A stretch of DNA of 64,000 nt from Portulaca oleracea (GCA_029582165.1 CM055891.1:33272832-33336831); one strand, 5' to 3'. Positions 33,995 through 46,408 are shown, numbered from the stretch's first letter. Notes: a model not told the origin generated them from the letters alone. Program-made: numbers and translations.

Positions 33995-36277
33995 TCATTT
34001 GTGGAACTCCATGACCCACAAGCTACAAACGCAGCAAACAAAGTCGACTCGAGAAAACCCAGCAGACTTAGCAAGGATCTCAAACTCCCTCCTAGTTCTC
34101 TCTTTACCACCTGGGTTGTACGTCATCATGCTCACATCCAGCTGGCACACGGCTCTTGCGATGGGTGTTGTCTCCGGCTGGTCCATGATGTTCATCTCGA
34201 CCGCCACCACCTTCCCGTTTTCCGGCAACGCTTTGTGGCAGTTCTTCAATAATTCCACGCATTTTTCATTACTCCAGTCGTGTAGGATCCACTGTTACGT
34301 TTGAAATGAAAAGTTTGATCATTAGTTTCACGATTCTAGTATATAAAACTAATGTCATTAGATTCATAATGAAAAAGTACTATTATGTGAGTATAACGTT
34401 GTACTTTTTTGATAAAATATTATTTGAAAAATCATTAGTTACGTTAAAAAAAAATATATTAGAAACCGTGAAACATTTAAAGTGTACAACGATTGTTTAC
34501 AGGTTGGCATACCTTCATAAAGACGGCATCTCCTTTTGGTACACTTTCAAACATACTCCCGCTCACATGGTCCACACCTATGTGAAACCAAGTAAATTTA
34601 AATGAACTTTTAAAAAAGTAAGCAAGTAAATTTATTTACTCTTTTTTTTAAGGGTGCGTTTGGTTGATCAATAACCCCAGGGGAAATAGTCAATTTTGGT
34701 GGGTTGACTTATTTCCTTCATATTTGGATGCATGTTGACTTCTAGAAAGTTTTCACGATGAGCTCACCAATCTTTCCCATGGGAAATTTTCCCGGGGAAA
34801 AATTTCCTTGGGGTTCTTACCAAACACTCCCTAAGAGTAATCACTAACATGCTTGTCCAATTAAGTACTATAACATATGATTGAGAACTAAATTTATGAT
34901 TCTATGTACCTTTAATTGGAGGGGCATGTTCAATGACATGAGGCAAATCGAAGTTAATACCCTTAAGAGAAGGATAATGGGAAGTAATGACTCGAAGTGC
35001 ATGACCAAGACCACCACCTACATCAACAAGTTGCTTAACATCACTAAAACCCTTGTACTTGTTGAGGATCCTCTTCATAGTGTAAGTCGATTCATCATGC
35101 ATTGCCTTGTTGAAAACTTCGTTTAACCTTGGATCAGTCCCGTGGTACTCAAATGCATGCATTCCATATACTTTGTTGAAAGGGACCCCTCCTTCCATTA
35201 CTGCATCTTTCAACTTACTCCTGATACAGTTCGTGGAATATCATATTAGTTAGGGTTTTTTGATGCTAATATACTGAATTTTTGGGATATTAGCAAATAA
35301 TGCATTGAATTTTGACATTGGATAATAATACATTGTGCTTTTTTAGGGGTGTTGAACAATAATGCACTCATAACGATAGACATGTCATTAATTTATGACA
35401 TGTCAACTAATCTAGACATAAACAAAAAGAATCAACTTTGAAAAAAGTAAAAAAACATAAAATCACATTTGTCTAAACGTGTTTCCGCTGAGAGATTGTT
35501 GTTACAGTTGTATAAAATCACTTTTGCTTGTGTAAATTAGCTGACATATCATAAATTTAGATATTATTTAGCCTATTCATCTTCTAGGTCTCCCACATAA
35601 GATCACCACTAAGTTAGCCACCGTCGAAATTGTTTCGAATGCATAATTGTCCAACAACCCTTAAAGTTCAGTGCATTATTGTCCAAGATGAAAGTTTAGA
35701 TCATTATTATTTAATACCTCAAAAATTCAGTATATTAGCATCCATAGTTCAATATTTATTCCTTATCTATAACTATATTTTTTCTGCTTACTCAAAGTTA
35801 TAAAATGATATGAGCTCGAAGAATCGTGATTAATTAAGGATAAAAAAAAACTAACCAGCTCTGAAGGAGGACCCTGTCAAGGAGCATAGTCAAGGTAGCA
35901 GCGCAAGACAACCCATCCTCATCCGGCACAAAGTGCTTCGTCACCGGAGCCGGTCCATACCTTCTCTCGAACCCCCCATCTCCGGCAGGTGTGGCGGTGC
36001 ACCTCACCACATCATACGTCGCCAACAGCCGGAGCATCCGGTCCAGCATGGCCGGGGCGTCCGAGTTCTGGGCCTGGATCCGGGCAGCCAGTTGGGCCGG
36101 CGAAAGCCCACCATCAGCTTGGCCCAACAACTGCAGAACTCCCAGATCAATGGTGGCTTTGAGCACCATTGGAAGGGCGCAGGAGTTGAGGATCTGACCG
36201 GCATACTGGTAGCTCTCCTCGTCGTAATCTGCACCGTTCATTTTGTGGTTAGGGTTGATGTTTGTTGATGCTGCCAT
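33995..36277 (-). CDS. OMT-B: COMT-family SAM-dependent O-methyltransferase
   Basis: Exons 36277-35856, 35220-34910, 34577-34513 and 34291-33995 give 364 residues with the same phases and the same exon 2-4 lengths as OMT-A. Its own N terminus is [20 protein letters not shown]. The SAM motif is [14 protein letters not shown], the catalytic-His block is [11 protein letters not shown], and [20 protein letters not shown] precedes the end VMEFHK. Exon 2 has [10 protein letters not shown] and [16 protein letters not shown], closer to textbook COMT (DLPHVIE) than A and D (DLAHVIE). No stop or frameshift is seen. Intron 1 holds a MULE-type MITE (35249-35755) and intron 3 a decayed MITE (about 34300-34490). 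The substrate is unknown; it probably differs from A/D, since residues near the exon 2 pocket differ. Confidence 0.9.
35249..35755. repeat. MULE-like MITE in OMT-B intron 1
   Basis: The left arm AGGGTTTTTTGATGCTAATA, AATAATGCATTGAATTTTG and TGAACAATAATGCACTCA is matched inversely by TTCAGTGCATTATTGTCCAA and CAGTATATTAGCATCCATAG. It is the same family as 7874-8292. Confidence 0.6.
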
Positions 36278-36383
36278 TGATTATTACGTGAAGTTGTTTT
36301 GTTCCTGCTTAGTTAAGTGAGTTAGTACGTGATAGCTTGATGAGAGAGTGTTTTAATGGAGTGTAAGTAAACGAGGGTTCGAG

Positions 36384-36391
36384 TATTTATA
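36384..36391 (-). promoter_or_regulatory. TATA box of OMT-B
   Basis: TATAAATA on the minus strand, 107-114 bp before the ATG at 36277. Confidence 0.65.
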
Positions 36392-36412
36392 AAGGAAAAA
36401 TTGAGCAATTGG

Positions 36413-36605
36413 GTACATTGACCATAAATTTCTCAATGAACTGTTATATAAGATTATCACCATTTGATTGGTAACGAAAAATACTATTATAAAAATATAA
36501 TACTGCAATTGTTAATACTATATCGTATAAAAAATTATTAATCAAAAAATAATATTAGAAACTGTAAAATCAAAATTATGATATTTAATATGAATGGATG
36601 TAGTA
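36413..36605. repeat. Decayed Stowaway-like MITE just upstream of OMT-B
   Basis: It aligns with 37560-37816 through CATAAATTTCTCAAT, TTGGTAACGAAAAATACTAT and AAAAATATAATACTGCAATT. It begins about 22 bp beyond the TATA box. Confidence 0.55.
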
Positions 36606-38188
36606 TAATACTACGTATAATATTTAAAGGGCATGTTGCAAGATCTGACCGGTGACTTTTTGTTTATGTATTCATGATGAGCTGTGATTATTTTCATACA
36701 AGTAGGCGTGTTGTGAACTTGCGATACGTGGATATGAGGTTGGTCAATATACGCAACTAATTATAGGGGTGGCAGGGGAAAAAAACGAAGCAGAAATCTG
36801 AACCCGGCAAACTGGTCCACTCGTGTGATTTTGCAAAGCTATGTTTTTTTCCCTTCTCTCGGTGTTAAGAGGGCCAAAACCATGTAGTTAAACATTCATT
36901 AAAGTTTGGAATTGCAATGTAACTAGGAGTTTTATCTTTTATTTTTCCTGATAATTTAGATTAAAATAGTTTAAAAAATTTGAATCAGAAGATGCATAGA
37001 GCTACAGAAGCTACAGTAAAACAGCGAAAAGAAAACAACAAAAAATAATTTAAACAACATTGCGACAAAAGCAATCAGTTTATTAACTATAAGTTTAACT
37101 ACTTTGTTTTGGAACATTGGTAGTTTCTATTAATGAGAAAGATTCTATAAAAAAATTCTCATAAAAATAATCATATAATATTCTTGGAAAATTATTGTTG
37201 TAATCATTGGCAGATCGGCCAGATCCCAATGTAACTCAATTTAAATTTTAAAATAAATTTCAGTATAATTTAAGATAAAAATTATGGATTTTATGTATAT
37301 TTGATGAATATAATAATGTAGTAAACATTCTTAATTAGAAAACCTAGATCTGTCACTTGTAATAATCATGTCGATCATCATTCATGTAATGACTTCTGGG
37401 CAAATTTGTACTTATCCTAATATCGACGTTGATGTTATATATACTAACCCAATAGTAATATATACACTCATATATGAGCCACCAACTCTTGAACTTCAAT
37501 TAATTTTTGCATTGGTATTTATCTTCAAACGACGGTGGAAACAATTTGATTATCAACTACTCCCTCCGTTCCATATTAACTATCGTATTTGTAAGTTATG
37601 TAGTCAAATTTCAAAAATTTTGACCACAAATTTATCAATATACACAATGAGTTGCTATATAAAATTACTACCATTAGATTTGTAACGAAAAATGCTATCA
37701 TAAAAGTATAATATTTCAATTGTAAATAACATATTATGTAAGAAATTATCAATTAAAGGATTACATTGGAGACTGTGAAAATAAAAAATATGACAATTAA
37801 TATGAAACAGGGTGAGTAGTATATAGTATGATTCTAGTCAAAAGTCTCTCTAACTACTATATTTGACTTGGTATAAAATACTCCCTAGCTACTACTACTA
37901 GTGTACCTACCTCCAATATTCAATAAACTACTTAGGATTTTGTTCAATCTATTGTTTGATTCTGTGTCCCTTAATATCCGCAAATTATGATTTCGTATAA
38001 AAGTGACACAAGCAAATTAATTAAGGGAGATCAACAAGCTTAGGTTATCAGCTGGCCGGATAAAAGATAAACAAATCAAATGCATTTGATTAGTGAAGAA
38101 CTATATGAATTTGGTACCTACCCACGTATTTAATTAGTTTTTATATGCATTTAATTTGAATATAGGTTAAACAACAAATGATCTCAAG
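36606..38188. other. Intergenic upstream of OMT-B
   Basis: AT-rich sequence holding the MITE at 37560-37816. No coding signal. Confidence 0.5.
37560..37816. mobile_element. Stowaway-like MITE, family 2, complete
   Basis: TA duplications lie at 37558-37559 and 37817-37818, and the left end is CTCCCTCCGTTCCAT. The right end, ATGAAACAGGGTGAG, is mutated. Related copies lie at 1-205, 10930-11110, 36413-36605 and 44419-44666. Confidence 0.75.
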
Positions 38189-38378
38189 GTGGCTTCTCCT
38201 GTGTTCGCAAAGATGGAAACAAGGTGGCTCATGCCTTGACCTATCTGTAATCATATGAACCAGGGCGCAGAGAGTGGGAAAATGGTGGATCAGATACTAT
38301 CTGTTATCTGGTCTGTGATGATCTATGTAATGTTGATATTGAATAAATGAGAAGTATTTTCCATTTAAAAAAAAACAC
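38189..38378 (+). mobile_element. 5'-truncated LINE, 3' end
   Basis: The start encodes CVRKDGNKVAHALTYL followed by a stop, the typical C-terminal end of plant LINE RNase H domains. A short 3' UTR and a run of A follow. Near-perfect 15-bp target duplications, ACAAATGATCTCAAG (38174-38188) and ACAAAAGATCTCAAG (38379-38393), flank it, as expected for target-primed insertion. Only about 190 bp of the element is present. Confidence 0.82.
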
Positions 38379-38697
38379 ACAAAAGATCTCAAGAATAACA
38401 ACAAAAATGAAACAAGGTTCTTTTTACTAAACTACCAATATTGATTGTAATGAACTTATTTACTGAACAAAAATGAAACAAAAGATCTCAAGAAGTATTT
38501 TCTATCGGATGAGAGGTACCACACTGTCCATTAGGACTATTAAAAACATACAAGGTTGAATTGGATGATGGTGCGGTTGTTACTAAACTACCACCTCTTT
38601 AATAAGCTAAGGGATCTAAAGTATTTAACGCATCTATACTGATTTCGATTCCATGCCAAAATGAGCTGATCAACTAAAAGCATGCAATGATGGATCA

Positions 38698-39863
38698 CTA
38701 TTTGTGGAACTCCATGACCCAGAAGTTGGAAACGTAGCAGACAAAGTGGACTCGAGCGAACCCATCAGATTTGGCAAGGATCTCGAACTCCCTCCTGTTC
38801 TCTCTTTGCCGCCCGGGTTGAAAGTCATCATATTGACATCCATTTGGCATATATATTTGGCCAGCAGCGATGTCGTCTCCGGCTGGTCCATGATGTTCGT
38901 CTCCACTACCACCACCTTTCTAGTTATCCGACAATGTTTTGCGTCAGTTCTTTAACACTATCATGCATTTTCTGTCGCTCCAATTGTGCAAGATCCGCTG
39001 TTCAAAATGAAATTTATACACCAACCATTCAGGGTTTTTTTCAGTAATAAGTTTGTCAACTCATTATATGGAACCATCTCAACCAAAAGCTTAAGCTCAT
39101 GGTTGAAGCACCATGAATGGTTTTATATTCTAACACGCCCCCTCACGCGAATGCGCTTTGGTCTTGAAGCGTGGATGCTGCAAAGACTCTTTTTTCTTGT
39201 GCAAGCGAATATGGGGGTGCTGAGATTTGAACCTGAGACCTCTTGCTTATTGGTTTGGTTCTGATACCATGTAGAACCATCTCAACCAAAAACTTAAATT
39301 GATGGTTGAAGCTCCATTAATGATTTTATACTCTAACAGATCACACTATCGAAGCCTAGGCTAGCTCAGGTTTATAAGGAGTCTTTAAAAGCACCAACAT
39401 TAATAATAGAGAAATTCTGGACATTGATAAGGAAGATAGTCTCTTACTTTCATACCACATTACCACTTGAGCTGCAAACCTTTAGGCTGCAATATTTTAA
39501 TTTATCAAGGTGACTTTTATAATTAACCTTATCTTCCAACTACCCACCAAGTTTTAATCTTTGGTTAAAACTAAAGAAAAAAAAGTTTCCTGTGTGAAAA
39601 TGGCATATATGATTAATGTTTCATATACTCATATATATTATGCTCAGTTTGATTCTTACCTCTTATCTTATTTATAAAATTTACCGGTAATTACCTTAGA
39701 ATGCGTCCAACAAACATATCAACTTATTTTTTTATTTTTTAAAAAAAAACTTATGCTTGCATAAGGTGAATTGGTGTGCATATGTTGGAGTGGTGTACCT
39801 TCATAAAAATGGCATCTCCCATCGATACACTTTCAAACATGTCCCCACCTACATGTTCAACAT
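38698..39863 (-). pseudogene. OMT-C: decayed O-methyltransferase, exons 3 and 4 only
   Basis: The exon 3 remnant (39863-39799) still reads VEHVGGDMFESVSMGDAIF. The exon 4 remnant (38997-38698) has lost the catalytic motif: it begins CGG instead of TGG and the block reads RILHNWSDRKC. A TGA follows LKN, and frame slips follow, although [30 protein letters not shown] and the ending WVMEFHK can still be found in pieces. No exon 1 or 2 lies between here and OMT-D. The intron between the two remnants contains a TRIM element. The copy is not functional. Confidence 0.88.
39067..39338 (-). mobile_element. TRIM retroelement, 272 bp, complete
   Basis: Two 69-bp direct repeats (39067-39135 and 39270-39338) act as LTRs; on the minus strand the 5' one runs TGTTAGAGTATAAAATCATT to GGTTCTACA. 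Right after it comes TGGTATCAGAACC (39269-39257), matching the initiator-Met tRNA primer site with one change. A purine tract GTGAGGGGGCG precedes the 3' LTR. It encodes nothing, which fits a TRIM. A target duplication is not clear. Confidence 0.85.
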
Positions 39864-40893
39864 GACTACACTTATAAAATAGAAAACACATTTAGTACCA
39901 ATCGTTCGCGCGTGTACATGGGGTGATACTCACACCAATGAACAGTCATGTAACTTATTTTTTGAATATTTGAAATGTGACTAGTTCTAACATAGATATA
40001 GCGATAAACAATACAATACTTCCCTTGAAAATTGACTTGATCTTAGTTATATTTGTCTAATCATATTCTAATAAACAATACAATACTTCCCCTGAAAATG
40101 GACTTGATCTTAGTTATTGACTTATTCAAATAGATACAAATGTCCTTATTGCCCAAATTGTTGACAATATCAGGGTCACCTTCCACCCATAATCTCTTCT
40201 ATGCGTAGCTAATGCATGAGCGACTCTACAACATATGTAAGGCCTAGCTATGAAATCAAAACTATAAGCTAAATCTCACTCAACAAACAACAATAATGAT
40301 AACAATCTCTCAAGATTATCACATTTGTGCGTGATTTAAGAGATTCAAATGTAGACAGTCTTTCCCTATTAAATAACGCTCATAGATCGAGAAACTGATT
40401 CTTGTGAACACAAGTAAAGCTTTCGAAAAAAAACAACCTTGAAAAACTAAATGATCGACAAAAAGTCTCCTTCAACTATTATCCTTCTCGCCCGTGGATA
40501 TGGATGAGAATCAGAAAGGATTCTTTTTTTTTTAAAAAAAAAAATAATGGGGTTTGGTTTAAGGATTAGCTTTTCTAACTGCTATATTTGACTCGATATG
40601 TGTCTCTTTACCCCTCAATATCAACAAATTATGATATCATACGTATAAAGTGGAACAAGTTGATCGATGAAAGACAAACTAAGAACATTTGATTATGAAG
40701 AACTTGATGGATTTGGTACGTACGCACTTTAAGATTTTTTATTTGCATTAGTAGGTTAAATAACAAAAGATCGATCTCAACAACAACAACAATAATGTGA
40801 AACGAGAGGGATCTTAAATAACCAACACATTTGCATGATTTAGATCCCAAATTGAGATAAATTGATCAAATAAAAAGATGCAACGATGGATCA
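39864..40893. other. Spacer between OMT-C and OMT-D
   Basis: No exon 1-2 remnant of OMT-C and no other gene is visible. It contains a directly repeated block of about 40 bp, AATACTTCCC(T/C)TGAAAAT followed by GACTTGATCTTAGTTAT, at about 40015 and 40083. Confidence 0.5.
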
Positions 40894-41497
40894 TTATTTG
40901 TGGAACTCCATGACCCAGAAGTTGCAAACGCAGCAAACAAAGTCGACCCGAGAAAACCCAGCTGACTTGGCAAGATTTTCGAAGTCCCTTCTGGTCCTCT
41001 CTTTGCCACCTGGATTGTACGACATCATGCCCACGTCCATCTGGCACACCGCTCTTGCGATGGGTGTTGCCTCTGGCTGGTCCATGATGTTCATCTCCAC
41101 TGCCACCACCTTCCCGTTTTCCGGCAATGCTTTGTGGCAGTTCTTCAAAATTGCCACACATTTTTCATCGCTCCAGTCGTGCAAAATCCACTGTTCAAAA
41201 TGAAAGTGGTAAAACCTTAGGTTATGACTTGAAGGCCACTTTATATATAATGTCTTTTTTGGTTTGAAAATTGTTTGAAACTTGGAAGTTTTCTACATTT
41301 GAAAATTATATACTTTATGGTCAAATTTATTATAAATAGTTTTATATTTAGCCCTTTTGCCGGACAGTAATTCCTAGTGATAGTTGTCCTATGACGAATG
41401 ACGATCCTAACAAACATACCTACGTACTTACTCTTAACAACAAATAATATCGAATAGTGCATGTATAGTGTTGGTTTGTACTTTGTAGGATGGTGTA

Positions 41498-41528
<31 letters not shown>

Positions 41529-44500
41529 CATAAATATGGCATCTCCCGTCGGCACGCTTTCAAACATGTCTCCACTTACATGTTCTACACCTATAAAATG
41601 GGGAGCAATTTCGACTGTATTAGTCATTTGTATACATATATATGTATATGCAAAAGTAAGTTGGCCAACTCATGCCTCCTTTCATAGGACGTAAACCCCA
41701 CATATTAGCGGGCGAGGGTAGAGCACAAACAATTCTCAAAAAAAAAAATATGACCATCAAAATTCGAACTCTAGTATTAACTTATTTCTTGAAAGATACT
41801 TGTATAAAATGTGACTAAATCTAACTTACAGTGATAAACCAATCATATTTAATTTCACAATCACCTTATTTCTAGAATAAATTGACTTGCCTTAGTTATG
41901 TGTCCACCATTCAAATGAATAAATATTAGTCACCTAACTTGTCCTAACATTGATTGTGATGTTATACTCACCCTGTTTAATCAAATCTCAAATGGACTAC
42001 TTTGATTTGAAATACACTATATACAACCAACAACAACAACAATGTATCCTAATATGTCTCGCTAATAAGGAATATGAGAGAATTCAGATGTGAGTAGCTT
42101 TCTTTCCATATATGAAAATGGATAAAGAGATTGACTTACAATGTATTCTAACCTGTCAATTCGGTCGGGCGGGCGGGTTTCGGATCGGTCGTATATCGGG
42201 TTCGAGTAAATACGGGTTGGGTGTATTTCGGATTCAGGTAAATGCTTGTGGTATATTTCGGTTTCAGATCAACTCAACGGGTTATGATTGCGACCATTTC
42301 TGCTTTTTCTTTTCAAAAAATGGTATCTAAATATTATTTTTTGTACAACATACATAATATAATATAATTATCTTCTAGTAATGATAGATTATTGTAACTA
42401 TTTTGACTTAAACCAGAGAAATAACAAATAAATAAGGCACGCTTATAGTTTAACGTTAAATATTACAAAGAAAAATCACAAATTCTAATAAAGTTGAACT
42501 TATAAAATTAAATTTTCGGGTCAAACGGGTTGGTCGGGTTTGATCCGCTAATTTTCGGATTCGGTATACTTCGGGTTTAGTTCATAAAATCGTGTCCAAA
42601 ACCCCAAAAAAAATCGGTCGGATTCGGTTCGATTATCGGGTCGGGTCAAAAACTGCCAGATCGTACAACATATTATATATGATAGTTAAATAGATACCTT
42701 GAATCGGAGGGGCATGTTCGATAACATGAGCCAAATCGAAGTTGATACCCTTAATAGAAGGATGGTAAGATGTAATAACCCGAAGAGCATGACCAAGTCC
42801 ACCACCTACATCAACAATTGTGTTGACGTCACTAAGACCCTTGTACTTGTTTAGGATCCTCTTAAGAGTGTATGTGGATTCGTCATGCATAGCCTGGTTG
42901 AAGATCTCGTTGAATCTTGGGTCTACTCCAGGGTACTCAAATGCGTGCATTCCGTGTACTTTGTCGAAAGGGACTCCTCCTTCCATTACTGCGTCTTTCA
43001 ATTTACTCCTGATATAATTCGTTAAATCAAATATTAGAAAAATATATCATAGAGTAGGACTAAAAATATATTTTGTGTAATCTTAGAACAAAAAATATAT
43101 GGGTCACAACTAAAGTCAAATAAGGGACCAATCACTTGTTCTTTGTTCATTTTTTTTTTCCAAACAATGATAGCCAAACAATGAACTATGCGGGGGGGCC
43201 ACAAATCTCAACCATTCAAATTCACACTCAAGTGGAGAGGAACATCCAAACAGGCAAGTGTACTAACCACGCAAATAATACTTACTTTACCAAACTCCTT
43301 TTATATTTGTCAAATTAATCATTATTTTAGTGTTTTTTTATGTAGTAGAATGTGATGCGATATTACACTGTATTGCAACTCTTTAATTTCTACAACATTT
43401 TATCACACTTCACCACACTTTACCACAATCATTACTAATATATTTCTTCATTTTTCTCTCTTCTTACTTTTCTCCTCTTTTTTACATTATCTTTCCTCAC
43501 ATACTCCACTTACCATAATTCTCACCACAATTTACCACAACTCACCACAATTCACCACACTTTTTTCAAATTCTACCGCACTGCAACAAACCGTATTAAA
43601 TAACGGTGCCTTAGATTTGTTATTTAGAGTGATACATTTTAAATACCTAGGTTATTTATCTATCCAAGTTCAAATTTATTCATTTTATTCATATGTTCAG
43701 TAGTTAAATTTTAATTTTTATTTAAACTTATTCAACTTTTTACCTTATCAAACCTTACCGTATACCTTATTGTATCTTCCTCTCCATTTTATCTGTCACA
43801 ATGTTTTATGCATTAATCAAACTTTAAAATTTTAATTTGATCCTTAATTTTTCGACATAAAATATTATATTATACAAAATTACTATCATCGTAATTATAA
43901 TAAAAGATATTATCATAATAACATTATAATTTTTTAATAAAACACTATGTGAAAAATAATCAATCAAAAAATAAGATCAAAAAGTAAAAATTGTCTAATA
44001 TTTTATTAGACTGACATTTCAAATGGAAAAGGTAGATAATTTTTTAAAAGCATATGCAATACAGAATTTCATCAATCGAATTTTTATTTTCTCTCTCCCA
44101 CTTGTCACACTTGTTGGGATTCACCCATGAATGAAAATGTCTCACATCGTAAAAATAGAGAGAAAGGACATGATATATATGTCAAGTGAGGTACTCCTCT
44201 TATCACCAATTGGTTTTAAAATGAAATCTCACTTAACTTGTATACCATGGGCCTTGGTTGAAGTGGGTTTTCCCTTTGGATCTCCCCAATAACACTCTCT
44301 TCCCGTTGTGACCCTCTCTCTCATACTTTTTTCTCATTCCAAATTGAAAGAGCTTCGCAATTTGACCGCATAATTTTCAAAAAGTATAAATAATATGTAA
44401 CGGAATTGCTATATACTACTCCATCCGTTCCATATTAATTGTCATAATTTTGACTTTTACGGTTTCCAATGTTACTCTTTGATTGATAATTTCTTACATA

Positions 44501-45149
44501 ATATATTATCAATAATTCCAATATCATATTTTAATGATAATATTTTCGTCACAAATCTAATGGTGATAATTTTATATAGTAAATCATTGTATATATTGAT
44601 AAATTTATGATCAAAATTTTTGAAATTTGACCGTATAATTTTCAAAGTAACAAGGAATTGAGGGAGTAGCAAATTGGAGCGACAAATAATATTTGCAGGT
44701 GGGAATAAAACTGACCAGCACTGAAGGAAGACCCTGTCAAGCACCATAGTCAAGGTCGCAGCGCAAGACAACCCATCTTCATCCGGCACAAAGTGCTTGG
44801 CCACCGGCGCCGCCCCATACCGCCTCTCAACGCCGCCGTCTCCGGCGGGGATTGCGGTGCATGTGACGACGTCGTAGGTGGCCAGCAGCCGGAGCATCCT
44901 GTCCAGCATGGCCGGGGCGTCGGGGTTCTGTGCCTGGATCTTGGCCGCCAATTCCGCCGGCGACAGCATATCTCCGGCGGATTTGTAGAGGATCTGGAGG
45001 ACACCCAGATCAATGATGGCCTTGAGAACCATCGGAAGCGCGCAGGAGTTGAGGATCTGGCCGGCGTACTGGTAGCTCTCCTCGTCGTCGACGCCGCCGT
45101 TGACGGCGGCGCTGCTGTTGCTCGGCCTGGTTTCCGTCGACGGAGCCAT
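40894..45149 (-). CDS. OMT-D: COMT-family SAM-dependent O-methyltransferase
   Basis: Exons 45149-44716, 43008-42698, 41590-41526 and 41190-40894 match OMT-A in every exon length and give 368 residues. Exon 1 differs from A at only three residues (EESYQYAG for [14 protein letters not shown] for LSFAAT), and the first 40 bases of intron 1 are alike. Exons 2 and 4 differ at about 8 of 103 and 15 of 98 residues, and exon 4 ([20 protein letters not shown]) looks more like OMT-B. The SAM motif [14 protein letters not shown], the His block [11 protein letters not shown] and [15 protein letters not shown] are intact. Intron 2 holds a CGGGT-rich repeat, intron 1 a Stowaway-like MITE, and intron 3 an (AT)n run next to the exon 3 donor. 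It is probably functional; the substrate is unknown. Confidence 0.9.
42155..42655. repeat. CGGGT-rich non-autonomous element in OMT-D intron 2
   Basis: The ends are crowded with TCGGGTT, GGTTTCGG and TCGGATTCGG motifs (TTCGGTCGGGCGGGCGGG at left, GGTTCGATTATCGGGTCGGG at right). The middle is AT-rich. It has no counterpart in OMT-A intron 2. Confidence 0.45.
43336..44015. repeat. MITE remnants in OMT-D intron 1
   Basis: A CACCAC/TACCAC-rich hAT-like stretch lies at about 43346-43613 (ACTGCAACAAACCGTATTAA near its right end). It is followed by a Stowaway-like relic at about 43790-44010 (TTTATCTGTCACAATG, AATCAATCAAAAAATAAG). Confidence 0.45.
44419..44666. mobile_element. Stowaway-like MITE in OMT-D intron 1
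   Basis: TA duplications lie at 44417-44418 and 44667-44668, with ends CTCCATCCGTTCCAT and AAGGAATTGAGGGAG. It is inverted relative to 37560-37816. Confidence 0.8.
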
Positions 45150-45241
45150 TGCCAGTCAAATTGTGTTTGTTTGTTTGATTGATTGAAGAGTGTTTGTTTT
45201 AATGGAGTGAGTTAATTTGTGGAGTGTTTGTGTATGGGGAA

Positions 45242-45249
45242 TATTTATA
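45242..45249 (-). promoter_or_regulatory. TATA box of OMT-D
   Basis: TATAAATA on the minus strand, 93-100 bp before the ATG. Confidence 0.7.
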
Positions 45250-46408
45250 AGGGATGATGAAAGATAGACGATGACGATGATGATGAAGAGAGTAATATTG
45301 TAAGGCACGTTGGAAGGGTTTGGTGGATGGGGTCCACCACTTGACTCCACTCCACTATGTTAAAGTTAATCCATCATTATTATCTTGATTATTATTAAAG
45401 TTGGGATTTAATTTGTATGATTAATTAATGGGGTGCATGGTGATAGTCATAGACTAGAGTTGTTGGTCAATATTGGTAACTAATTAAGCATAAGTTGTTT
45501 ATTAATTACTAGCTAGTAGCTATTGTTGTTAACTTTTGTTGGAGTTATATGTAATTATGTATTGTAATATTGTATCATATGACTATATGAGTGAGGGTAT
45601 TCTAGTTGAAAAACCATGTTCTAGAAGCTTAGCAAGCAAGATTAAAATTATTAAATAAGATGGTATATAATACGTGTTTTCAACGAGCTCTTGGAAAAAT
45701 ATATTTGAGCACAGTTTGAGATATTCAAGTATGAACAATCTTATTGTCATGAATTGGAGTTTATGCATGAATAGACGGATTCCGTAGATCTAACAAAATA
45801 ATAATAATAATAATAAATAAAGGGAAGGAATTTGCTAAGGTGAAAAATGACGTACGTACTTCTGTGTTCCAAAACAATTTGTACCATTTAACTTGGTAGA
45901 GTCTTTAATGCAATATTTTGATTACTAATTTTTATATTTTATCATATTGTCGACATTTGTAATATTATATTTAGATATAAATCAAAGCCGAAAGAGAAGA
46001 ACTATCAAGAGAGGGACCAAGTCATATGCAAGATGACTTGGCTAAGCTCAAATCCGATTTCATTTATCCAAAAACAAATCTAAGTTTTCCTATGACAAAT
46101 TATTCATTTATTCTTAAGCTTATAAGTAAATTTTTATCTATATTTATTTATCTTACTTATTTTTACCTTACTTATTATTCTCAATTTCTTACACTACCTT
46201 AAATAATATATATTTAAAAATTTATAAATTTAACAAGCAATGTTACTAATATGACTTATCATATTGTGTTAAAAATTATAAAATATATATTTAACAATTG
46301 ATATATTTGATGAAAATCCTATATTTAATTAATGTGATTTACATGAAATAATTCACTCATCATACATTCCACCATTTTCTACCAATCCAACATACTTTTA
46401 CTTACTTT
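45250..46408. other. Intergenic, upstream of OMT-D
   Basis: AT-rich, with a TAA triplet run near 45798-45815. No coding or RNA gene signal was seen. Confidence 0.5.

Noticed and set aside
23630..45149. Mixed biosynthetic gene cluster
   Set aside because: Only O-methyltransferases are repeated; no P450, glycosyltransferase or synthase gene is present and CURT1B belongs to photosynthetic membranes.
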